A DNA stretch of 64,000 bases from Phosphoribacter sp037046615 (lineage in GTDB: Bacteria > Actinomycetota > Actinomycetes > Actinomycetales > Dermatophilaceae). The stretch lies in NCBI GenBank assembly GCA_037046615.1, contig JBAOHD010000008.1, positions 1-64,000 on the forward strand, read 5' to 3'. Numbering within the stretch: position 1 is the stretch's first letter; each line of letters opens with the position of its first letter. The translations under genes and the position numbers were made by a program. Positions 9,029-17,961 of this stretch are shown here, in pieces. The notes under the pieces are model-generated. The model did not search any database. It had not been told where the DNA came from and saw only the letters and a program-made list of their open reading frames with translations.

Positions 9029-10294
9029 TCATCTTCTGGGCGGCGGCTCACCAGCCTCAATGGACCCGCGACCTGGGTTGGGAGCCTTTGTCTGTGCACG
9101 TGCCCACTGGGCTTCGTGCTCGGTGGGCGAGGCGTGCTTTGCCCCCGCTAGCAGGAGCACGGCTAACGCGGCCTCCCCGGGGACGGTCACATCCAGGCCA
9201 GTCAGCCCACGGAATGTCGCGAGCCGGTTCAGGACGGTGTTGCGATGGCAGTAGACCCGTTCAGCCGTCGTGCGCAAAGAGCCGGTCGCCAGATAGACCT
9301 GGAGGGTCTGCACGATCGCCTCGACCTGGTGCTCCGGGAGGTCGTCGAGACGAGCAAGGCGTCGCGACGAGAATCCTGGTATGGCCTCGTCCAAGTGGTG
9401 TCCAGCCACTCGGGCCCAGAGGTCATCAATACTCGTCATGACACTCAGTGGCGGGCCGATCGACAGCAAGGAGGGGGCGGTCCGGGCGCCCTGTGCAGCG
9501 GCCGCGAGCCCATCCAAGCCGGGAAGGTACACCCCGGGGATGGCGTCAAGGGCCTGCGGCCACCCTCGAGAAGAGCTTCGTTTCAGCCAGATGAGGCAGT
9601 AGACATCTCGATAGGTATGCCCGAGGATGCTCCCGTCCGCCAGCTGCGCGCCCAACCCTCGATAGACCGCTGCCACGTGGTCTCCTGGCACAGCGACCAC
9701 ATCGAAGCAACCGTCAGGGGGCACGCCCAGCCCTGCAGCGATCGTGGCAAGGGTCCGTTCGCTGTCGATGTTCCCGCTGAGCAGCCGAGCCAGATGTCGG
9801 TCCGTCGCGAGCCGTGCATCTCGCTGGATGATGGCCGACTCGCGCAGGAATGCCTGCTGGACCTCGCTGACGTACTCATCGACGACCGTGAGGACCCACT
9901 CGACGTGCTGGATAAGCAATTCGCTGGGTTCGCTGACGGCAAGGTGGCGCAGCATCCTCCAGAGGATGCGGAAGTCGAGACGGATCGCGTCCAGCAGCGC
10001 ATCCAACGGCACGCCCTGACGGGCCCGTCGCCCGCCCAACCCTAGGCCCGGGCTGCCTTCGATGGCTTCGTCCAGTCCCAGCGCGCCGCCCCCGCGAAGC
10101 CGCGTGATGAGCACCGGGAAGATGGCCTCGGCCGTCGAGCGGATTTCCTCCTGGCTCACGAGGTCGGGGTCGTAGAGAGCGCGTGAATTGAACGTGTGCA
10201 GGAACTCCGACACGAGTTCCGGGACTCGCTCTTCGGCCCTGGTCAGCAGCGCCTGCCACGCGGGTGAACTCACCGACTCTGGAACGTCGCCCAT
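9029..10294 (-). CDS. PucR/CdaR-type transcriptional regulator
   Basis: A 421-residue regulator. The C-terminus carries the PucR-type helix-turn-helix (QVYLATGSLRTTAERVYCHR then NTVLNRLATFRGLTGLDV), preceded by a GGDEF-like middle region and an N-terminal sensory region starting MGDVPESVSSPAWQALLTRA. The start at 10294 has a near-perfect RBS, AAGGAGG, 7 bases upstream. PucR-family proteins control purine, allantoin, GABA and proline catabolism in other bacteria. It is divergent from the amidohydrolase gene, with a perfect palindrome in the shared gap, so it most likely controls both directions. Confidence 0.85.
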   Translation of the reverse strand: MGDVPESVSSPAWQALLTRAEERVPELVSEFLHTFNSRALYDPDLVSQEEIRSTAEAIFPVLITRLRGGGALGLDEAIEGSPGLGLGGRRARQGVPLDALLDAIRLDFRILWRMLRHLAVSEPSELLIQHVEWVLTVVDEYVSEVQQAFLRESAIIQRDARLATDRHLARLLSGNIDSERTLATIAAGLGVPPDGCFDVVAVPGDHVAAVYRGLGAQLADGSILGHTYRDVYCLIWLKRSSSRGWPQALDAIPGVYLPGLDGLAAAAQGARTAPSLLSIGPPLSVMTSIDDLWARVAGHHLDEAIPGFSSRRLARLDDLPEHQVEAIVQTLQVYLATGSLRTTAERVYCHRNTVLNRLATFRGLTGLDVTVPGEAALAVLLLAGAKHASPTEHEAQWARAQTKAPNPGRGSIEAGEPPPRR

Positions 10295-10336
10295 CGTCGT
10301 CCTCCTTGGCGTCCGTCCGCAGCCGTCTTCGGCGCT

Positions 10337-10388
10337 GACACGTGTCGCCTGTGCCGACACACAGTCTCCGCGGTCGGAGACTGTGTGT
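10337..10388. promoter_or_regulatory. Two palindromes, candidate PucR-type operator
   Basis: ACACACAGTCTCCG (10357-10370) and CGGAGACTGTGTGT (10375-10388) are perfect 14-bp inverted arms around a 4-bp spacer. A second perfect palindrome, GACACGTGTC, lies at 10337-10346. Both are in the 180-bp gap between the divergent PucR-type regulator and the amidohydrolase gene. This is an unusually strong symmetry for an operator; the identity of the protein that binds is inferred. Confidence 0.6.
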
Positions 10389-10474
10389 ACAGCCCTTGTT
10401 CCGGCTCGATGTCGAGGGTGGAATGAGACCAGTCGCGGTGGGAGCGGAACGGCAGCTGAAGGGAGGCGCGGGTC

Positions 10475-12102
10475 ATGCACATCGACACCATCATCGAGAA
10501 CGCGCGAATCCTCACCCAGGATGCCCGACGGCCGCGAGCGCACCGCATCGGCGTGCTGGGGCAACGCATCGTGGGTCTGGACGAGGAACTCCACGGGGTG
10601 AAGGCAACGCGGCGACTGAACGCACGCGGTGCGACGATCATGCCGGGTTTCAACGATGCCCACGCCCACACGGTGTGGTTCGGCCAGACGCTCGCCGAGC
10701 TCGATCTGTCGCGTGCGGCCACCCCTGACGACATCTACGGCCTCGTCAGCGCACGAGCTTCCGAAGGGAAGCGGCTGGCTCGTTGCGTCAGGATTCAACC
10801 CCTTGGGGCTGAGCGGTGCGTTGGACCGGGACGCTCTCGATCGAGCTGCCGACGGTCGCCCCGTGTGGATCAAGCACACTTCCGGCCACGCCTACACCCT
10901 CAACGGGATCGGCCTGACCAGGTTAGGAATTGGCGAATCGGCCGGCCCGCAGATCGACGGTGGACGGGTGGTCACAAACGGCGAGGATCGACCGACTGGC
11001 CTCCTGGAAGAGAACGCTATGCGCCTCGTCCAAGACGTGCTCCAGCCGGACTCGGAGGTCGCGGTGCGTGACGCGCTTGCTCGAGCGACTCGTCACTACG
11101 CGACGGAAGGGATCACCTCCGTCACCGACGCCGGCATCGCCGGAGGGTGGATCGGCCACACCCCTCGTGAGTTCGCGTGCTATCAATCTGCGCGTGATGC
11201 CGGCCTCCTCCGGACGAGGCTGCAGGCCATGATCACCGTTGACGCGCTGCACGTCCTGGAAGGTCATGCAGAAGACCCCCCCGCGGTCGGCCTTGACGCC
11301 GGGATCCGCAGTGGCGTCGGCGACGAGTGGCTGCAGATCGGCCCCACCAAGATCTTCACCGACGGATCCCTGCTCGGTGCGACCGCAGCGATGACGCAGG
11401 AGTACTGCCGTAGTCATGGCAATGTCGGCTACTTCCAAGGGGACACGGCTGCAATGCGCTCGCTGGCGCTCCTCGCTGCCGCTGCCGGCTGGTCGCTGGC
11501 CCTGCATGCGATTGGTGACCGCGCAGTGGACTTCGCGCTCGACACCATTGAGCATGCCCGGGTGACCTGCGGGCCACCTCGTCTTCCCCACCGGATCGAG
11601 CACGGTGGCGTCGTTCGACCCGACCAGGTCACCCGCATGGTCGCGACTCGGCGTGGCCCTGGTGCCGCAACCGCTGTTCATCGCCGAATACGGCGACGGG
11701 ATGGCGGCTAAGCTCGGCCCCGACCGAACCTTGCTGTCTTACCCGGCTGCCAGCGTGCTGCGGGCCGGGGGAGTCCTCGCCGCCAGTTCGGATCGACCCG
11801 TCGCACCAGGCGCCCCCCTTCCGATCGTGCAGGCATTCGTTCAACGACTCACCGAGAGCGGCGCACCCTACGCACCCGACGAGCGACTCTCCGTCGCGCA
11901 GGCGCTGCACGCTTATACGGTCGGGTCGGCGATTGCCACCGGCTGGGCCGACGACAAGGGCACGTTGTCGACCGGGATGCTGGCCGACCTAGCCGTCCTC
12001 GCAGACGATCCGCATGAGGTGCCAGTGGAACGCATCGGGGCGATCGAGGTGGTCGCCACGGTTGTCGGGGGCACCTTCGTGCACGGAGGGTTCGACGAGT
12101 GA
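10475..12102 (+). CDS. YtcJ-like amidohydrolase (two apparent +1 frameshifts)
   Basis: A metal-dependent amidohydrolase of the Amidohydro_3/YtcJ group. The start has a good RBS (GGGAGG). Metal-site motif FNDAHAHT appears near residue 60, and the later signatures LHAIGDRAVDFALD and HRIEHG are typical of the family. The product is split over three frames. Removing one G from GGG at 10766-10768 restores ARASEGSGWLVASGFNPL, and removing one G at 11639-11640 restores TRMSRLGVALVPQP, giving a continuous protein of about 540 residues ending GGTFVHGGFDE. Both shifts are G-run insertions like those seen in essential genes here, so assembly error is likelier than decay. Relatives include N-substituted formamide deformylases; the substrate is unknown. 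Confidence 0.75.
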
Positions 12103-12149
12103 GTCTGCACCCGATTGTTTCAGATGGAGACCAGAAAGAGGCGCCCTGC

Positions 12150-13418
12150 ATGACGAGCCGCACGCCTGACTTCATGGCTGACTTTCAGGAGCTTTCGGCC
12201 CATGGCGCGACGCCCGGTGGTGGTGTCGATCGGCAAGCTGGCACCATGGCCGACCACGCGGCCCGCGCCTGGCTCACGCGATGGTTGGACAGCCATGGAT
12301 TCCAGGTGAGATTCGACGCCATCGGCAACCAGTTCGGACTACTGGAGTTCATCCCTGGCGCGCCCTGGGTGTTGACCGGATCCCACCTCGACTCGCAACC
12401 GCTCGCGGGCAGGTTCGACGGTGCCTATGGGGTGCTCGCAGCAGCGCACGCCACCCGCGACACGGCTCAACGGGTCGCGTCCGGCGACCTCATCCCGACG
12501 TGCAATGTCGCGGTCGTCAACTGGTTCAACGAAGAGGGCAGCAGGTTCACCCCGAGCATGATGGGCAGCGCGGTGTTCACCCGGAAACTCGACCTCGACC
12601 ATGCCCTGTCCACGCGAGATGCGTTCGGCGTCACCGTGGCAGAGGCGCTCGACGACGCAGGCATGGCCTTCGACTTCGAGCCGCCACCGGTCGCCGCCTA
12701 TGCAGAAATCCACATCCAGCAAGGCCGCAGCCTGGAGGCATCTGGCACGACGATCGGCCTCGTTGACCGCACCTGGGCCGCGAGCAAGTACCGCGTCGTC
12801 GTCACCGGCGCGCAGAGCCACACGGGTGCCACCGCCATGGTCGACCGCCGCGACGCGCTCTACGGGGCTGCCCTCATCGTGGTCCTGGCTCGCACCCTGA
12901 GCGAGGAAGCGCCGGAGGGGGCGCTCCACGCGTCGGTTTCGCAGTTCGACCTTGCTCCGAACTCTCCGGTGACGATCGCGCGACGAGTGGAGCTGAATCT
13001 GGACCTGCGCTCGCCACTGGAGTCAGTGCTGCACCGGGCCAACGCCCGGCTCGTCGAGGCGGTGGGCGAGATCGAGCGGCGAGCTCGGGTGAGTGTCGAG
13101 ATCACGTTGACCCACCAGTGGGGTCTGCTGTCCTACCATCCCGAAGGCGTCGACCTTGCACGGAGCGCTGCCGAGCGGCTCGGGCTGTCGCATACCGAGG
13201 TGATGACGGCCGCCGGGCACGACTCGACAAACCTCAAGGATGTCGTGCCCACCGTGATGCTCTTCGTGCCCAGCGTCGACGGGATCTCGCACCACGAGGC
13301 AGAACAGACCTACGACCAGGACTGCATCGACGGGGTGGCACTGCTCAGCGAGGTGGTCAGTGACCTGGTGGCCGGCAGCCTTGGACAGAGCGTCGTATTC
13401 GTCCCAGATGCCCCATGA
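12150..13418 (+). CDS. M20-family Zn-dependent amidase (allantoate amidohydrolase / N-carbamoyl-amino-acid hydrolase-like)
   Basis: A 422-residue binuclear metallohydrolase of the hydantoinase/carbamoylase amidase group. Metal and active-site motifs in order: GSHLDSQPLAGRFDGAYGV, FNEEGSRF, AEIHIQQGRSLE, GAQSHTGATAM and AAGHDSTNL. The usual HIEQG is HIQQG here; the metal-binding His is kept and the following Glu is changed to Gln. The ATG at 12150 has AAAGAGG upstream; an in-frame GTG at 12099 overlapping the previous stop (GTGA) is an alternative. It directly follows the amidohydrolase, suggesting that the two act in sequence on an amide or ureido compound. Such enzymes release ammonia and CO2 from carbamoyl groups; the exact substrate is not determinable. 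Confidence 0.8.
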   Translation: MTSRTPDFMADFQELSAHGATPGGGVDRQAGTMADHAARAWLTRWLDSHGFQVRFDAIGNQFGLLEFIPGAPWVLTGSHLDSQPLAGRFDGAYGVLAAAHATRDTAQRVASGDLIPTCNVAVVNWFNEEGSRFTPSMMGSAVFTRKLDLDHALSTRDAFGVTVAEALDDAGMAFDFEPPPVAAYAEIHIQQGRSLEASGTTIGLVDRTWAASKYRVVVTGAQSHTGATAMVDRRDALYGAALIVVLARTLSEEAPEGALHASVSQFDLAPNSPVTIARRVELNLDLRSPLESVLHRANARLVEAVGEIERRARVSVEITLTHQWGLLSYHPEGVDLARSAAERLGLSHTEVMTAAGHDSTNLKDVVPTVMLFVPSVDGISHHEAEQTYDQDCIDGVALLSEVVSDLVAGSLGQSVVFVPDAP

Positions 13419-13464
13419 GGAAGGTCGTCCGGGGGTGTTGGGCATCTCACTAAGATCGAGCCTC

Positions 13465-14514
13465 ATGAGCCGGTACGGTCCGCAGTTCGGCCCCGACGTC
13501 ACCTTCCTCGGGGTGCCGCGATGCGACCTGAGTGACCCGAGCTCGTATGCCGGTGCCGACGTCGTCATCCTCGGGGCACCGTTCGATGGGGGCACCTCCC
13601 ATCGGCCAGGCACGCGGTTCGGACCGCAGGCGATCCGCACGACCGACTACCTCGGGCACGACGGGTCACGCCCGTCGTTGGCACTGCGGGTCGACGCGCT
13701 CCGGGACCTGCGAGTGCTCGACGCGGGCGACGTCGAAATGCCGCCGGGGCACATCGAACGCTCGCTGGGCGCGCTGGAGACAGCCGTCGAGCAGGTATGC
13801 CGTGCCGGCGCGATCCCGGTCGTGCTCGGCGGCGACCACTCCATCGCCTACGCCGACGCCAGGGGAGTCGCAGCGGTCCATGGCCAGGGGCGGGTGTCGA
13901 TGATCCACTTCGATGCCCACGCCGACACCGGCGACATCGAGTTCGGCTCGTTGTGGGGACACGGCCAGCCGATGCGTCGCCTCATCGAATCGGGTGCCCT
14001 CCGCGGGGACCGCTTCCTGCAGGTCGGATTGCGCGGCTACTGGCCGGGGCCGGAAACCTTGGCGTGGATGTCCGCCCAGGGCATGCGCTCATACGAGATG
14101 ACCGAGATTGGGGTCCGTGGCCTGCAGGCCTGTCTGACCGAGGCATTCACCATCGCCACCGACGAGTGCGACGGGGTGTTTCTCTCCGTCGATATCGACG
14201 TCTGCGACCCCGGCCATGCGCCCGGCACCGGCACCCCTGAGCCCGGTGGTCTCAGCGCCCGCGAGCTGCTCGACTCGGTGCGCCGGATCTGTCTGGAACT
14301 GCCCGTCGTCGGCATTGATGTGGTCGAGGTCAGCCCTCCTTACGATCACGCCGATATCACCGCCGCGCTGGCAAATAGAGTGGTCCTCGAAGCCCTGTCG
14401 GCCATCGCGCGGAGGCGACGCGACGCGGCATACGGGACCGTTTGGGACCCGAAGACCCCATTGCTTCACGACCGGACCCCACCACACCCGCACTCACAGG
14501 AGCCGACACCATGA
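13465..14514 (+). CDS. speB: Ureohydrolase: agmatinase or guanidinobutyrase
   Basis: An arginase-superfamily Mn2+ enzyme that splits urea from a guanidino group, 349 residues. All metal ligands are present: His125 in GGDHS, Asp150/His152/Asp154 in FDAHAD, and Asp243/Asp245 in SVDIDVCDP. The substrate loop HAPGTGTPEPGG is also typical. The ATG at 13465 fits the normal N-terminus (MSRYGPQFGP). It overlaps the GABA aminotransferase gene by ATGA. With GABA aminotransferase and succinate-semialdehyde dehydrogenase immediately downstream, 4-guanidinobutyrate to GABA plus urea is as plausible as agmatine to putrescine; the symbol is given in the broad sense. Confidence 0.82.
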   Translation: MSRYGPQFGPDVTFLGVPRCDLSDPSSYAGADVVILGAPFDGGTSHRPGTRFGPQAIRTTDYLGHDGSRPSLALRVDALRDLRVLDAGDVEMPPGHIERSLGALETAVEQVCRAGAIPVVLGGDHSIAYADARGVAAVHGQGRVSMIHFDAHADTGDIEFGSLWGHGQPMRRLIESGALRGDRFLQVGLRGYWPGPETLAWMSAQGMRSYEMTEIGVRGLQACLTEAFTIATDECDGVFLSVDIDVCDPGHAPGTGTPEPGGLSARELLDSVRRICLELPVVGIDVVEVSPPYDHADITAALANRVVLEALSAIARRRRDAAYGTVWDPKTPLLHDRTPPHPHSQEPTP

Positions 14515-15869
14515 CCGCCCAACCCATCGAGCAGCGCCGCGTCCTCAAGACCGCGATCCCCGGACCGCGCTCGCAGGCGCTGCAGGCGCGCAAGCTCGCG
14601 TCGGTGTCGGCGGGCGTGAGCACGGGCCTGCCGATCTATGTCGAGCGAGGCGCGGGCGGCATCCTCGTCGACGCGGACGGCAACCAGCTCATCGACTTCG
14701 GCTCCGGCATCGCCGTGACCAGCGTCGGCAATGGGGCACCGCGGGTCATCGAGGCGGTGCAGCGGCAGATCGCCGACTTCACGCACACATGCTTCATGGT
14801 CAACCCCTACGAGGAGTACGTCGAGGTCTGCGAGAAACTCAACGAGCTCACGCCAGGCAGCCACGACAAGCGCACCGCGCTGTTCAACTCCGGCGCGGAA
14901 GCCGTCGAAAACGCCGTCAAGGTCGCGCGACACTTCACCGGCAAAGACGGCATCGTCGCCTTCGACCACGCCTACCACGGCCGCACCAACCTCACCCTGG
15001 CGATGACCGCCAAGAACATGCCCTACAAGCACAAGTTCGGGCCGTTTGCCAGTGAGCTCTACCGCGTGCCGATGGCCTACCCTTACCGCTGGCCGGGCGG
15101 GCCGGAGCACTGCGCGGAGGAGGCGTTCGACTACATCATCGACCAGATCCACGCGCAGATCGGCGAGGAAAACACGGCCGCTGTCATCATCGAGCCGATC
15201 CAGGGGGAGGGCGGGTTTATCACCCCGCCGCGCGGTTTCCTCCCCGCCTTGGCGCAGTGGTGCCGCGAGCACGACATCCTCTTCATCGCCGACGAGGTGC
15301 AGTCCGGCTTCTGCCGGACCGGTGACTGGTTTGCGTGTGACGACGAGGGCGTCGTGCCGGACTTGATCACGACCGCGAAGGGCATTGCGGGAGGTATGCC
15401 GTTGTCGGCCGTCACGGGGCGCGCGGACATCATGGACACAATCCACCCCGGTGGGCTGGGGGGCACCTACGGCGGCAACCCGGTCGCGTGTGCCGCCGCG
15501 CTGGCGTCGATCGAGACCATGGAGGCCGAGGATCTGCGGGGCCGGGCCAAGCAGATCGAAGCAATCCTGACTGGCCGCCTTGGCGAACTGGCGCAGCGCT
15601 TCCCACAGGTCGGGGAGATCCGCGGTCGCGGCGCGATGATCGCCATGGAACTCGTCACCGACCGAGAGACCAAGGACCCGGCAGCCGCGCTGACCGCGGC
15701 GATCAACAAGGCATGCCACGAGCGCGGCCTGGTGACCCTGACGTGCGGCACGCTCGGCAACGTGTTCCGGTTCCTGCCCCCGCTGTCGATGGATGACGAC
15801 CTGCTCAACGAGGGGATGGACATCCTCGGCGAGGCGTTCGCTGCCCGGTGTGACGGTGTGACGGTGTGA
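14511..15869 (+). CDS. gabT: 4-aminobutyrate aminotransferase
   Basis: A class-III PLP-dependent aminotransferase of 452 residues that moves the GABA amino group to 2-oxoglutarate, giving succinate semialdehyde. Key features: FNSGAEAVENAVKVAR, HAYHGRTN, the PLP-ring Asp261 in FIADEVQSGFCRTG, and the Schiff-base Lys290 in TTAKGIAGGMPLSA. The ATG at 14511 is preceded by CAGGAG and overlaps the ureohydrolase stop (ATGA). The last codons and the stop lie in a seven-copy 8-bp repeat, so the C-terminal residues CDGVTV are repeat-encoded and likely to vary between isolates. Confidence 0.92.
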   Translation: MTAQPIEQRRVLKTAIPGPRSQALQARKLASVSAGVSTGLPIYVERGAGGILVDADGNQLIDFGSGIAVTSVGNGAPRVIEAVQRQIADFTHTCFMVNPYEEYVEVCEKLNELTPGSHDKRTALFNSGAEAVENAVKVARHFTGKDGIVAFDHAYHGRTNLTLAMTAKNMPYKHKFGPFASELYRVPMAYPYRWPGGPEHCAEEAFDYIIDQIHAQIGEENTAAVIIEPIQGEGGFITPPRGFLPALAQWCREHDILFIADEVQSGFCRTGDWFACDDEGVVPDLITTAKGIAGGMPLSAVTGRADIMDTIHPGGLGGTYGGNPVACAAALASIETMEAEDLRGRAKQIEAILTGRLGELAQRFPQVGEIRGRGAMIAMELVTDRETKDPAAALTAAINKACHERGLVTLTCGTLGNVFRFLPPLSMDDDLLNEGMDILGEAFAARCDGVTV

Positions 15870-15902
15870 CGGTGTGACGGTGTGACGGTGTGACGGTGTG
15901 AC
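15847..15902 (+). repeat. GGTGTGAC x7 microsatellite at the end of gabT
   Basis: Seven perfect copies of the octamer GGTGTGAC run from 15847 to 15902. The gabT stop (TGA, 15867-15869) is inside. Because the unit is 8 bp, the array presents TGA in all three frames within 24 bp, so copy-number change alters only the last few residues. Confidence 0.95.
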
Positions 15903-15967
15903 GGCGCCTCATCGCTCCTGCTTAACCTTAATCGTGTTGTGTTGTAGTCGTTTTCGATAGGACGTGG

Positions 15968-17428
15968 ATGATGATCGACCGCCAAGCTCTGCTGGACTCA
16001 GTGCCCAAGGGGCTCTACATCGCCGGTCAGTGGCGGGACGCGACGGACGGCGCCACGCTGGAGGTCGACAACCCGGCCACCGGAGAGGTGCTCGCGACGA
16101 TCGCCAGCGCCACGCCCGCCGATGGCATGGCCGCGCTCGATGCAGCGGTCGAGGCGCAGGCGGCCTGGGCCAAGGTCGCGCCCCGCGATCGGGGCGAAAT
16201 CCTGCGGACGGCATACGAGAAGATCGTCGAACGCACCGAGGAGTTCGCGCTCCTCATGACCCTTGAGATGGGCAAACCGCTGGCTGAGGCACGCGGCGAG
16301 GTCGCGTATGGGGCGGAGTTCTTCCGGTGGTTCAGCGAGGAAGCCGTGCGGATCCACGGGCGCTACTCGGTGGCTCCCAACGGCGCGAGCCGCCTGTTGA
16401 CGATGAAGCAGCCGGTCGGACCGACGCTCATGATCACCCCGTGGAACTTCCCGCTCGCGATGGGGACCCGCAAGATCGGTCCGGCCATTGCGGCCGGGTG
16501 CACGATGGTCGTCAAACCGGCATCGCAGACCCCGCTCACGATGCTGCTGCTGGCGTCGGTGATGGAGGAGTGCGGGGTGCCCGCAGGCGTCCTCAACGTC
16601 GTCACGACCGCGCACACGGGCGCGGTCATGGAGCCGATCATCCGCGACCCGCGACTGCGCAAGCTGACCTTCACCGGGTCGACCGGCGTCGGACAGAAGC
16701 TCGTCGAGCAGTCGGCACAGAGCCTGTTGCGGCTGTCGATGGAACTCGGCGGCAATGCGCCGTTCATCGTCTTCGAGGACGCTGACGTCGACGCCGCTGT
16801 CAACGGGGCGATGCTCGCCAAGATGCGCAATATCGGCGAGGCATGCACCGCGGCCAACCGCTTCCTCGTCCACGAGTCGGTGGCGGCGGAGTTCTCGGAA
16901 AAGTTCGCAGCGCGCATGGGCTCTCTCAGCGTTGGAGATGGCACCAAGGACGGCGTCGACGTCGGACCGCTGGTCGACCAGAAGGCCCGCGAGGGCGTCG
17001 ATGCCCTCGTCCAGGAGGCCGTCGCAGGCGGGGCTCGGGTCGTCGTCGGTGGGGGGAATGCCGAGGGGCCGGGGTGGTTCTACCAGCCGACGGTGCTCAC
17101 CGATGTGCCCGCGGACGCTCGGATCGCGGTCGAGGAGATCTTCGGGCCGGTCGCGCCGATTTCGACCTTCCAGACCGAGCAGGAGGCGCTCACCCGAGCC
17201 AACGACACGGCATACGGGCTGATCGCCTATGCCTTCACCCGGGACCTGTCGCGGGCGCTGCGCGTGAGCGAGGCGCTGGAGTTCGGGATGGTCGGGATCA
17301 ACCAGGGCGTCGTGTCCAACCCGGCCGCGCCGTTTGGCGGGGTCAAGGCGAGCGGCTTCGGGCGCGAGGGTGGCTTCGAGGGCATCGACGAATATCTTGA
17401 GGTGAAATACGTCGGCCTCGCTCCGTGA
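15968..17428 (+). CDS. gabD: Succinate-semialdehyde dehydrogenase
   Basis: Oxidises succinate semialdehyde to succinate, completing GABA use, 486 residues. Motifs: TPWNFP (Asn160), Glu259 in SMELGGN, catalytic Cys293 in IGEACTAANRF, EEIFGPVAPI and the C-terminal FGGVKASGFGREGG, which is typical of GabD/NAD-dependent SSADH. Start is ATGATG at 15968/15971. No clear Shine-Dalgarno sequence precedes it, and the 65 bp upstream are AT-rich for this genome (around CTTAACCTTAATCGTG), so a separate promoter, perhaps leaderless, is possible. Its stop overlaps the next GTG start. Confidence 0.9.
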   Translation: MMIDRQALLDSVPKGLYIAGQWRDATDGATLEVDNPATGEVLATIASATPADGMAALDAAVEAQAAWAKVAPRDRGEILRTAYEKIVERTEEFALLMTLEMGKPLAEARGEVAYGAEFFRWFSEEAVRIHGRYSVAPNGASRLLTMKQPVGPTLMITPWNFPLAMGTRKIGPAIAAGCTMVVKPASQTPLTMLLLASVMEECGVPAGVLNVVTTAHTGAVMEPIIRDPRLRKLTFTGSTGVGQKLVEQSAQSLLRLSMELGGNAPFIVFEDADVDAAVNGAMLAKMRNIGEACTAANRFLVHESVAAEFSEKFAARMGSLSVGDGTKDGVDVGPLVDQKAREGVDALVQEAVAGGARVVVGGGNAEGPGWFYQPTVLTDVPADARIAVEEIFGPVAPISTFQTEQEALTRANDTAYGLIAYAFTRDLSRALRVSEALEFGMVGINQGVVSNPAAPFGGVKASGFGREGGFEGIDEYLEVKYVGLAP

Positions 17429-17961
17429 GTGCCATGACCCGGTCGCAGCGGCAAACCCTCCAGCTGATCGCTGTGGGGCTGCTCGTCGTCATCGTGGTCG
17501 GGTGGTTCGTCGCGGGTCGTGGATCGCCGTCGAGCGGGACCATCTCTGGTGCGCCGTCGGTGTCGGCGGTCGCCAAGACGCCTGCCGCGAATCCGACAGC
17601 GGTGCGACCAGCGACAACTGCGCCATCGAACGTGGCCACCAAACCCGTTCTGCCGCAAACCGATCCGGCGAGCGGGTTGCGTCTTGTCGCAGAATCGGCG
17701 TTGCCGAAGGAGGCGCGGGAGACCTTGCGCCTCATCCGCGCGGGTGGCCCCTATCCCTATCCGCGCAACGACGACAAGACCTTCAACAATGCCGAGCGAC
17801 TCTTGCCTCGACAAGCGTCTGGCTACTATCGCGAATACACGGTGATCACCCCTGGGTCTGCTGACCGAGGGGCGCGGCGGATTATCGCTGGGCGATCGGG
17901 CGAGTTGTATTACACGTCAGACCACTACGACTCGTTCCAACGCATCCAGGAGGGCCTATGA
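17425..17961 (+). CDS. Membrane-anchored RNase Sa/barnase-like guanyl-specific ribonuclease
   Basis: A 178-residue protein with a short cytoplasmic start, one hydrophobic segment (LIAVGLLVVIVVGWFVAG) acting as signal or anchor, a Thr/Ala/Pro-rich linker, then a microbial ribonuclease domain of the RNase Sa type. The domain shows ESALPKEARETLRLIRAGGP, NNAERLLPRQASGYYREYTV and GARRIIAG, ending YTSDHYDSF. By comparison with RNase Sa, catalytic Glu, Arg and His correspond to Glu137, Arg151/152 and His167 counted from this GTG. The disulphide-forming Cys pair of RNase Sa is absent. An ATG at 17434 is the alternative start. It overlaps gabD by GTGA and the barstar gene by ATGA. Confidence 0.85.
   Translation: MSAMTRSQRQTLQLIAVGLLVVIVVGWFVAGRGSPSSGTISGAPSVSAVAKTPAANPTAVRPATTAPSNVATKPVLPQTDPASGLRLVAESALPKEARETLRLIRAGGPYPYPRNDDKTFNNAERLLPRQASGYYREYTVITPGSADRGARRIIAGRSGELYYTSDHYDSFQRIQEGL

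Noticed and set aside
12099..12149. Start of the M20 hydrolase at GTG 12099
   Set aside because: It overlaps the previous stop in the coupled style but adds 17 poorly conserved residues; ATG 12150 has AAAGAGG at good spacing. It remains a possible alternative.
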